DNA from: Yinghuangia seranimata
GTDB lineage: Bacteria > Actinomycetota > Actinomycetes > Streptomycetales > Streptomycetaceae
DNA length: 64,000 bases
NCBI RefSeq assembly: GCF_029953285.1
Contig: NZ_JASAOI010000055.1
Span: 1-64,000, forward strand
Reading direction: 5' to 3'
Shown in pieces: positions 24,559 to 31,978 of the stretch; position 1 is the first letter of the stretch; each line of letters opens with the position of its first letter. A program made the translations under genes and the position numbers. The notes beneath the pieces are model-generated. The model saw nothing but the letters and a program-made list of their open reading frames with translations. It made no database searches and was not told where the DNA came from.

Positions 24559-26437
24559 CGATCGGCCCCTCCGTCGGGTCGGAAGACTTGTCGTAGGTGA
24601 AGCGGCCCAGGCCGCCGATGCGCGGGGCGGGCCAGATCCCGCCCGTGTCGATTCCGGCACGCTTCCCCGCCGCGTCGCTGCCCGCCACCGTCTCGACCGC
24701 CTCGATGTACACGCCGGTGATCGAAACGGGCCAGTTCCGCCGGCCGTAAGGCATGTGCCGATGGAGCGCCGTGCGGAAGCCCACAGACGCTGCTCCCACG
24801 GCAACGTCGTCGACGAGCACGAGGTAGGGCGGGCTCATCCCGGGCTCCTCCGCACCGTCGTCCACCCGTCGCAGCACCACCGGGTCACCGGCCTGGACCG
24901 CGCTCTCAAGATGCCGCCACACTGCTGTGGGGTCTGCGGTGAACAGATGTGTACCGGCCGGGTCCGTGGCGTGGACATCGCCGGCCTGGAGCTCAAGGCC
25001 GTGCCGCATCCACGCCTGGTAACCGAACCGCGCCCAGCGCCCGGTCCGCTTGTCTATGCGAACGGTGCGGGCATGCGGGGCCGACAGGCGCATGAGCTGG
25101 TCCCGCGCACGGGTCATGCCCACGTACAACAGCCGGGCCTCCTCCGCGTGGTCGTACTCCCGGTCGAAGCCGAATCCCCCGGGATCGACGACCAGCACGC
25201 GGTCGAACTCCAGTCCTTTGGCGCGGTGGAGTGACGAAACGACAAGGTCCGCACTCGGCGGCGCGGTGATCTCGTCGGGAACCCGACCGGCGGCCACGAG
25301 CGACCGCAGACGCATCATGTCGACGGTGTCGCCGCCCGCTCCACGCCCCGTGGCACGGACAAGCGCACCCCACGCCATCGCCGCGTCCACATGCGGTGCA
25401 GCGCCGGACAGGTACCGTTCGAACACATCCCTTGTCGCATGAGGGGTGGTCGACGCGGCGATGAACCCTGCGACCCAACCGGGCACGACACGGTCCTGCG
25501 CCGAGCGCTGGAGCAGGTGCGGAACGCCCGCGCGGTGCAGGTCCTCGGACACCAGCAGGGCCTGCCCGTTGGTGCGGCACAGAATCGCAGTGCTCCCCTC
25601 ATAGGAACGCAGGGCGTCGCAGACGAAGGGATCGTCCAGATCTCCCAGGTGCAGAGTGTCGTGCCACCGGGCTTTCAATCGCCGGTGCAGTTCCTCGGCG
25701 TCGGAGGAGCCTGTGTGGTGTTCGGCCCGGCCCCGCAACTCCGGGCCGAACGGGAGTGCGATGCCCGCCTCCTCCTCGCGCACCCGGAAGTTTCGGGTCA
25801 GTTCCAGCTCGACGAGTTCGTCCCCGAAGGTTCCGCGCAACCAGTCGAAGAAGCGGTTGACTTCTCCGGCACGCTTGGCGGGGTCGTCGATCTGGAAGCC
25901 GTACACGGACTGCGCCGGGTCTCCGACGACGGTGAACCCGCAGTCGTAGCGGTCCAACAGCGCCTCGACGAGTTCGCGACGTGCCCCCACCAGGTCCTGG
26001 ACTTCGTCCACGAGGACATGCCGCAGGTCGTCCTCATAAAGTTCGTCGGCGAGCCCCTTTGCCACAAGGTCGGTGGCGGCCTCGATGCGGTCGTCGAACG
26101 AGCGGCTCTGCCAGTCGACGTCGGCCGCGAGCTCTGTGAGGATCTCCAAAGCCCACGAGTCGAAGGTCGCCACACGAACCGCGCGTGCAGCGCCCGCGGC
26201 CCCGGTGATCCGGCTTCGCAGCTCACGGACGGCGGCACGCGAGAACGTGAGCGCGAGGATCTCGCCCGCACGGACGTCCTCGTCCGACGTCAAGCGCTCC
26301 AGTCGACGCACCAGCGTGTGGGTCTTGCCCGCACCGGCGCCGGCGACCACAAGCACGGCGGCGTCGGCCGGTTGCGCGACAACGGCTTGCTGCTCCGGCG
26401 TCAGCGCCACGTCCGCGTCGTACTGTCCGGTCATCAT
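24551..26437 (-). CDS. UvrD/Rep-type SF1 helicase in the DISARM-like operon
   Basis: A 628-aa SF1A helicase. Walker A is AGAGAGKTHTLVRRL (residues 32-46), motif II VLVDEVQDLVG (about 142), motif III GDPAQSVYGFQID (about 170), motif V SSLHRAKGLEFDRVLVV and motif VI LLYVGMTRARDQL. It is compact, lacking the long UvrD C-terminal region, and ends in a basic, Trp-containing segment of its own. The start is ATG 26437, overlapping the stop of the preceding gene by ATGA; ATGs at 26434 and 26446 are also possible. Position between a GHKL-helicase giant and DrmA makes it a likely component of the same system. A helicase of this type is not part of standard class 1 or class 2 DISARM. Confidence 0.85.
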   Translation of the reverse strand: MMTGQYDADVALTPEQQAVVAQPADAAVLVVAGAGAGKTHTLVRRLERLTSDEDVRAGEILALTFSRAAVRELRSRITGAAGAARAVRVATFDSWALEILTELAADVDWQSRSFDDRIEAATDLVAKGLADELYEDDLRHVLVDEVQDLVGARRELVEALLDRYDCGFTVVGDPAQSVYGFQIDDPAKRAGEVNRFFDWLRGTFGDELVELELTRNFRVREEEAGIALPFGPELRGRAEHHTGSSDAEELHRRLKARWHDTLHLGDLDDPFVCDALRSYEGSTAILCRTNGQALLVSEDLHRAGVPHLLQRSAQDRVVPGWVAGFIAASTTPHATRDVFERYLSGAAPHVDAAMAWGALVRATGRGAGGDTVDMMRLRSLVAAGRVPDEITAPPSADLVVSSLHRAKGLEFDRVLVVDPGGFGFDREYDHAEEARLLYVGMTRARDQLMRLSAPHARTVRIDKRTGRWARFGYQAWMRHGLELQAGDVHATDPAGTHLFTADPTAVWRHLESAVQAGDPVVLRRVDDGAEEPGMSPPYLVLVDDVAVGAASVGFRTALHRHMPYGRRNWPVSITGVYIEAVETVAGSDAAGKRAGIDTGGIWPAPRIGGLGRFTYDKSSDPTEGPIDE

Positions 26438-29400
26438 CGACTCCACAGGTGCTCGAAACGGCTGAACACAAGTTCCTCGCCGAAGTTCAGGATGTTGTCG
26501 CGCACGTTGAGCACGAGACAGCGCGCACTTCCGCCGTTGTTCGGGCCCCGCAGCCCGCGCCCGATCATCTGCTGATAGCTGTTCGGGCTGTACGTGGGGC
26601 GCGCGACGACGACGGCCCGCGTCGCGGGGGCGTCGAACCCCTGCGCCAAGACGCCGTAGTTGGTCAGGATCCGGATCCCGCCCTCCCGGAACCTGTGGAC
26701 GACGTCACGGCGGCGCCCGGCCGGCATCGATGCATCGATGGAAGCCGCAGAGACACCCTTCCCGTTGAGCATCGCCGCGAGCAGTTTCGCGTGGTTGACG
26801 GAAGCCGCGAAGACCAGCACAGGCCACTCAGCGGGCATCGTGAGGATTTCCTCGAGCAGCCGCTTGTTCCGATCGTCGTCCAAGGCGAGACGTTCCTCGG
26901 CCGACGTCGCGAGGCCCTGGAAGGACCCGGACACAAGCAGTTCCTCCTCGGTGAGCGTGATGGTGGCGCCGGAAAGTTCCCGGTGGTCGACCCGTGCCAG
27001 CATCCCCAGCTCCTGAAGGGCCGCGTACGCGTCACCTTCGAACACGCCGTCGTCGAGGCGAAGCGCGCCGTAACGGTCGACCAGGCGGCGGGTCTCCTCT
27101 TCGTTGGTACTGCGGAAGGGCGTCGCCGTGAGGCCGACCAGAGGGCGTCGTGTCGTCGCGTGGGTGAGCCCGAGCGAGCGCAGCAACGCGGTGTACCGCG
27201 CCGAGATGGACGTGTGGGCCTCATCCACAATGACCATCGCGGGCTCGCGTAGCCACGCATACTCGTCGGTGTCGAGACACCGCTCCAGTTTCGCGTCCGT
27301 GGCCACGACGAGGTGCGGGTTTCCGCGGACCTCGGTCGCAGCGTTCCCCGACCAGAGTCGGCTGATCGTGAGGCGCTGCTTCGGGCCTACCGCGCTCCAC
27401 ACGAACTTCCAGCTCTGGACGGCTTGTTCACAGAGCTCCTCGGACTGGGCGATCCAGAGCACAGGACCCCGCAGGCCTTCCTGGCGCACCACGTCGATCA
27501 CGGCTTCCACGGCAACGCGGGTCTTGCCCGCACCCGTCGGCAGACACAGCATCGCGCGACCCGGCTGGACGCGGGTCAACAGCCGGACCATGTTCGCGGT
27601 GAGCTTCTCCTGGTACGGATGCAGTTTGGGGTAGACGGTGGGCCCGTCCACGACCTCTTCGGCAGGGGGCGCGGAGACCTTCACCCCTGCGTAGGACTCG
27701 GGGAGGCCGAGTTCGGCGACCAGTCGTCGCGAGGCGGAACTGCCCTGGAACGCGGCCGGCATCTCGGGGAACCGCGCCGTCAAGTCCTTGGTGTGGTGTC
27801 GCAGGATGTCGTCGCCGTGGGCGTTCATGGCCAGTTCGGCCACGCGCCTGGCGTCCGGCGAACGCCCGTGCGCAGCGGCGTCGCTCTCCACCAGGCCCTG
27901 GGGGAGGCCCCGACGCAGCGCCTCCTCGCCGACGAGGTTGAGGATCTTCTCGGCGTTGTCCGCACTGCGCCGGGCGCGCTGCATCCGCTCATCGTTGCGC
28001 TGCCGCTCGCGCCGGTCGATGATCGACCGACACCCGGCAACCCCTAGACCGAGGTTCAGTGCACGGTCTACCGCGGCCAGCAGCGCCAAGTCGTCTTCGG
28101 GGTCGAGTACGAGTACGTCGTTGTCCTCCACCGCCACCTCGACAGGCGTCGCCGTCATCCCCGCCGGGGTACGCACGATCCTCTCGAGCTCGGCACACGC
28201 TACAGCCCGACGGCCGGCGATCTGCTTGCTGTGAGTCACTCTGAGATGTGGGAACTCCTCTACCAACAGCCGTGGTTCCGCGGACGCGACATAGCGGGTC
28301 TCCTCCTCGACGACGTCCGCGACGTGCTGCATGCCCCACGCCTGCACCATCGCGTCGGCGTCCTCGGGCGATGGAGCGAGCAGCGCCGGGACCTCCTCAC
28401 GGACGAGCAGCTCGAAGTCGGCGCGCGTGGACGCCACTGCGATCTCCGCGTCCGGGCGGGTTCCCCAGGTGTCGCCGACCCGACAACGTGTCTGGACACC
28501 CTGCGGCCACGGCGTCTTGGACCGCAACGCCAACGCATACGTAGCGCCGATCCGTTCCTCGTCCGTGCTCGTGGCGACTTCGTGTAGCAGTGCGGCCCAC
28601 ACCTCCTGCGGGACCGTCGACAGCCTCTCGGGTAGGCCGAGCAGCCTGACGAGGTGTTCGGGCAACCGCGCGACGGGCAGCAGTTCGCCGTGTTCCTGCA
28701 ATGCCGGACCCACCGCAGACGCAACCGGAGTGAGTCCACGTGTCGTCCGCAGCAGCCCCCGAGTGCGCAGCATCCAGACCAGGGGCGACGGAACGCCGCT
28801 GCGGGCCGTCGATTGTCCGATCTGCAACGTCCAGTTCTCGACGAGACCGTCTTCCGGGAGCGCCGCGATGAAGGCGGCGCGACCTTCTTCAGACAGCTCC
28901 GACATCAGTCGGAGCGGGCCGGCGGTCCGTGCGCCGGTCACGTGGACAGACGCGAGCCGCGGACGTGGCGCGGTCGGCGACAGGGTGGCGAGGTGACGGT
29001 CCAACAGCCATTGGCGGTAGTCGTCGAACCAGAACTCCTCCGCGGGATCGTGCCCCGGCTGCGGTGTCGCGCGGAGGCCGAGGGCCTCCAGAAAACCGAG
29101 CGACGTACGGTGGAACTCCGTGTCGACCGCAACGGCACCGTCCCGGCTGCCGTCGGCGGGCACCACGCGTCCGGGAAGCAGGCACTCGTCGATCGACCGG
29201 AACCGGCCTGCTACGGTCCGCACTTGTAGCGTCCGTGTGGCGTTCGGGACCCGGCCGAGAACCTCGGCGACCTGCCGTGCGGGCACCTCGCGCGTCAGGT
29301 CCCACAGCGCCGTCCACTGCTCGTGCCCGTAACCGTCGAAGCCCTGCCCGACCACGGCAGCCAGGCGTCCCTTCGCATCCGCGAGGTGGACCCCCAGTTC

Positions 29401-31089
29401 CACGAGCGCTTCAAGTCCGTCCGGGTCGGCGCAGACCTCGGGGTGGACGTACACAAGGTCGTCGGCCAGGCCGTCGTCGGACGCCCGTCGGTACACCCGG
29501 CCGGTACCGGCGGCCACGAATCCGTGGTCCTCCGTAAGCAGGATGCGCGCGGTCGAAGCCTCTTCGTAGAGCGGGTGGTCCGTGTTCTTCATCGCACCGG
29601 CGATGCGCACGGCGACCACCGACGCCGCCGGCGTACCGTCCTGAACCAGCGCCTCGAGCCAGGCTCGGGTGGAAGCGACCTCCGCCTCGGCACGCCTGCG
29701 GATGAGCTCCACGCGGGAACGGCGCTCCCGCTGCTCGATCGAGTGGTGGCACCAGTCGACGGGGCGACCGGGGTGACCCGCCCACAGGTTGAGCCACTCG
29801 CGCTGCAAGCCCTCGGGATGCAGAGACAACTCCGCGGGGACCCGCAGCACGCCGTTCTGGTCGGGCAGCGAGGGCAACTCGGCCGCCAACCGCCAGATCG
29901 CCTCAGTGAGTTCCTCGTCGGCGAACTGGGGCGACTCGCGGCCGCGGCCGGGCAGGAGGCCCAGGTAATCGGCCGGGTCGTCCGGAGTCACGAGCTCGGG
30001 CAGGGCGGTCACGACGAGACGGGCCGCGGCGACGACGAGCTCCTCGTTGAACTCGTTGTCCTTGTAAAGGTTCTGGCGGTCTTCGGATGTCTTCCAGGGT
30101 GCGTTGAGGATGCCGCGCAACAGCGTCGTGTAGTTCGTCGGGAAGTACGCCCAGAAACGCCCTCGCGCACCGGTGCTCGGCGCGCCCTTGGCGTTCACCG
30201 GCACGGCCCAGGACACGTCGATCCGCGGACGGTCGTGGAGTTCACCAGCAGCCCCCCGGGCAGTCTCCCCCGGCTCGTGGGTGGCGGTGAACACCCGCCA
30301 GTGCCGGGTGATTTCGTCGCTCGACGGCAGCTCGTCCTGGATGCTGTGGAAGTCGCCACGCACGCTGTGGGAAAGCCTGCGGACGACCGGGTGACCGGGG
30401 CGCCGACGGTCGTCCAGGATCACTGTCGTGACCTGAGGGGAGAACAACTGGAACTCGAACGGGAACTGCGCCAGGTCCTTGCCGAGCCGGTCGGCCCGGC
30501 CCGGCTTGAGTGGCAAGCGGACCACCGTGGTCGCCCACGAAAGCAGCTCCGCCAGCACGGGGTCGGTCGCGACCTCCTGCTCGCGGTTGATCGGCCGTGC
30601 CATCCGCAGCACAGGAGTGTCCACGACATCCGGCTGCACGAGCCGGATCTGCTCGCGCGACCAGTCCAGGTCGAATCCGAACGAGCCCGACGTACTGAAG
30701 AACTGCGGCGTGTCCGTCACGCTCAGGACGGACTTGACACCGACACCGAACCGCCCGATCTGCCCACCCCTCTTACGGGAGACGCTCATCCGCAGGATGG
30801 TCTCGGCGCCGGCCGGGGTGACGGGCGAGCCTTCGTTCGCGCAGTACAGCACGGTCGGCGTCAGCACGATGTGGATGTCGCCACCGCCGGGGGTCTCCCG
30901 CAGCTCATCCGCACCGTTTTGCACCAATTCATACACCTGGCGGTCGCCGTAGCCGCCCTGCGTGATCCGGCGCTCGTTATTGAAGTGCTCGACGATGAGC
31001 CCGGGGTCGATGCGGTATGTCTCGAGGACCCTGCTGGACTGCTCGCGGACGACGGTGATGACCTCGTCGCCTGATGACGGGACGGTCAT
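26434..31089 (-). CDS. Giant fusion: sacsin/HSP90-type GHKL ATPase plus SF2 helicase
   Basis: A 1551-aa protein leading the minus-strand defence operon. The N-terminus (about 35-180) is a GHKL ATPase of the sacsin/HSP90 kind: N-box YELVQNGADEL (Asn58), CANEGSPV, and Gly-rich GRFGVGVKSVLSVTDTP (about 112-128). A long middle of about 900 residues shows no familiar motif except a short charged, Arg-rich helical part near 1030. From about 1160 there is an SF2 helicase: LHPYQEKL, CLPTGAGKTRVA (about 1186), VDEAHTS (about 1288), VGLTATPFRSTNEEE, and a C-terminal domain with NYGVLAQGFDAPATRAVV and QMIGRGLRGPNNGG. The ATG at 31089 has AGGGGGAA eight bases upstream. It occupies the place where drmD or drmE stands in known DISARM loci. 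Confidence 0.9.
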   Translation of the reverse strand: MTVPSSGDEVITVVREQSSRVLETYRIDPGLIVEHFNNERRITQGGYGDRQVYELVQNGADELRETPGGGDIHIVLTPTVLYCANEGSPVTPAGAETILRMSVSRKRGGQIGRFGVGVKSVLSVTDTPQFFSTSGSFGFDLDWSREQIRLVQPDVVDTPVLRMARPINREQEVATDPVLAELLSWATTVVRLPLKPGRADRLGKDLAQFPFEFQLFSPQVTTVILDDRRRPGHPVVRRLSHSVRGDFHSIQDELPSSDEITRHWRVFTATHEPGETARGAAGELHDRPRIDVSWAVPVNAKGAPSTGARGRFWAYFPTNYTTLLRGILNAPWKTSEDRQNLYKDNEFNEELVVAAARLVVTALPELVTPDDPADYLGLLPGRGRESPQFADEELTEAIWRLAAELPSLPDQNGVLRVPAELSLHPEGLQREWLNLWAGHPGRPVDWCHHSIEQRERRSRVELIRRRAEAEVASTRAWLEALVQDGTPAASVVAVRIAGAMKNTDHPLYEEASTARILLTEDHGFVAAGTGRVYRRASDDGLADDLVYVHPEVCADPDGLEALVELGVHLADAKGRLAAVVGQGFDGYGHEQWTALWDLTREVPARQVAEVLGRVPNATRTLQVRTVAGRFRSIDECLLPGRVVPADGSRDGAVAVDTEFHRTSLGFLEALGLRATPQPGHDPAEEFWFDDYRQWLLDRHLATLSPTAPRPRLASVHVTGARTAGPLRLMSELSEEGRAAFIAALPEDGLVENWTLQIGQSTARSGVPSPLVWMLRTRGLLRTTRGLTPVASAVGPALQEHGELLPVARLPEHLVRLLGLPERLSTVPQEVWAALLHEVATSTDEERIGATYALALRSKTPWPQGVQTRCRVGDTWGTRPDAEIAVASTRADFELLVREEVPALLAPSPEDADAMVQAWGMQHVADVVEEETRYVASAEPRLLVEEFPHLRVTHSKQIAGRRAVACAELERIVRTPAGMTATPVEVAVEDNDVLVLDPEDDLALLAAVDRALNLGLGVAGCRSIIDRRERQRNDERMQRARRSADNAEKILNLVGEEALRRGLPQGLVESDAAAHGRSPDARRVAELAMNAHGDDILRHHTKDLTARFPEMPAAFQGSSASRRLVAELGLPESYAGVKVSAPPAEEVVDGPTVYPKLHPYQEKLTANMVRLLTRVQPGRAMLCLPTGAGKTRVAVEAVIDVVRQEGLRGPVLWIAQSEELCEQAVQSWKFVWSAVGPKQRLTISRLWSGNAATEVRGNPHLVVATDAKLERCLDTDEYAWLREPAMVIVDEAHTSISARYTALLRSLGLTHATTRRPLVGLTATPFRSTNEEETRRLVDRYGALRLDDGVFEGDAYAALQELGMLARVDHRELSGATITLTEEELLVSGSFQGLATSAEERLALDDDRNKRLLEEILTMPAEWPVLVFAASVNHAKLLAAMLNGKGVSAASIDASMPAGRRRDVVHRFREGGIRILTNYGVLAQGFDAPATRAVVVARPTYSPNSYQQMIGRGLRGPNNGGSARCLVLNVRDNILNFGEELVFSRFEHLWSR

Positions 31090-31115
31090 GATGGGCGTTC
31101 CCCCTGGCTTTCGGC

Positions 31116-31147
31116 GTTCCCCGGCCGGCGGGAGCCGGCCGGGGAAC
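31116..31147 (-). promoter_or_regulatory. Perfect leader hairpin upstream of the DISARM-like operon
   Basis: A perfect 14-bp inverted repeat, GTTCCCCGGCCGGC (31116-31129) and its complement (31134-31147), with a 4-base loop GGGA on the plus strand. It lies 27 bases upstream of the operon's start codon and just before its AGGGGGAA ribosome site. In the mRNA it would be a very stable hairpin in the 5' leader. Alternatively it terminates transcription from the 87-codon gene upstream on the same strand. Both readings would limit expression of the operon. Confidence 0.6.
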
Positions 31148-31248
31148 ACGCGATCTCATCATGTACGGATTGGTGGTGACGGGCACGGCCCGCCGCGGCG
31201 CGCCGTGCGGATGAACGCCCGCTCCCCTGGGGGCCGGACGCAATGGAT

Positions 31249-31512
31249 TCAGAGCAGGCGGTCCGACAACCACTCGGCGATCATGTGCACACCGACGGAC
31301 GCCAGGCGGCGACCGACCCGGCGCGCCGCGCGCTTCGTCTGCTCGGAGTGCCCGGCGGTGGGCCGATCCCGCTCCCGAGACGACCCGACGCAGGCGACCG
31401 ACGGGTCCCTGACGACCCGGTGGCGGCGCGACTCCGGGCGGCAGCGCCGGTACCCGGAGGCTCCGTACTCGACGCGCCCCCTGCAGCCGGTACCCCGGCG
31501 GTGCTCGCTCAT
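31249..31512 (-). CDS. Small basic protein (87 aa), unknown
   Basis: A possible 87-codon gene on the same strand as, and upstream of, the DISARM-like operon. Almost every third codon position is G or C, as expected for a real actinomycete gene. The product is very basic (many Arg), with three Cys in the first half and a C-terminal amphipathic end GVHMIAEWLSDRLL. The ribosome site is weak (AAGGA, 14 bases before ATG 31512). I recognise no family. It could be a small regulator or a leader gene for the operon, or a chance open frame; the upstream frame stays open to 31854 but with unconvincing codon use. Confidence 0.35.
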   Translation of the reverse strand: MSEHRRGTGCRGRVEYGASGYRRCRPESRRHRVVRDPSVACVGSSRERDRPTAGHSEQTKRAARRVGRRLASVGVHMIAEWLSDRLL

Positions 31513-31885
31513 CGTGATTTTTCGAGTCCTTTCCGAACGGAATTGGACGTACTGAAACAGCGTGCCCGGCGGCCGCACCAACACAGTTACGACACCCCGG
31601 TCGACCGAAACGGGAAATCCCCACTCAGACCCGCGAGCGCCCGAATTCAGGACAGAGCTCTCCCCTGCGCATCTCCCGCCCCGCTCTCCGAGGCATCGAA
31701 ATCCGCTCCCTTGCCGAGCAACTGTGCCCGCCGCAAGGGGCGTTCGCAACCTGCTTCCGAAAACCCGAGGAAGTGGACCACGTGGTTCCACTTGCGATAC
31801 ACACAGAAGATGGCATTTCGCAATAACTCGGACATCAGAGACATTCACCACCACTGCCGTCCACCCGCCACGACACCACCGGCCC
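31513..31885. other. Gene-poor, AT-richer divergent interval
   Basis: No convincing gene. The stretch is visibly richer in A and T than its surroundings (for example 31515-31560 and 31790-31860), which fits a promoter-bearing junction between two divergent defence operons, or the seam between separately acquired blocks. Apart from the operator cluster at its right end, listed separately, I see no strong hairpin or repeat in it. Confidence 0.5.
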
Positions 31886-31928
31886 TGTCAAAGGTTGTTT
31901 GACACACCACTCATGTCAAATTTGCATG
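31886..31928 (+). promoter_or_regulatory. Operator cluster and promoter of the HTH-GHKL operon
   Basis: TGTCAAA (31886-31892) and TTTGACA (31898-31904) form a perfect 7-bp inverted repeat around GGTTG. A second near-palindrome centred on CAAATTTG follows: CATGTCAAATTTGCATG (31912-31928), which repeats TGTCAAA. TTGACA (31899-31904) is a perfect -35 element, 17 bases before TTGCAT. The next gene encodes an XRE helix-turn-helix protein, so autoregulation through these sites is likely. Confidence 0.65.
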
Positions 31929-31978
31929 CTAGTCTTGCCGTACTTCGACCCATCGGGCGCGCAAACGAGAGGGACGCC

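Noticed and set aside
31562..31978. N-terminal extension of the HTH-GHKL protein
   Set aside because: The frame is open but crosses the promoter and operators; the codon use is poor and a good ribosome site marks GTG 31979.
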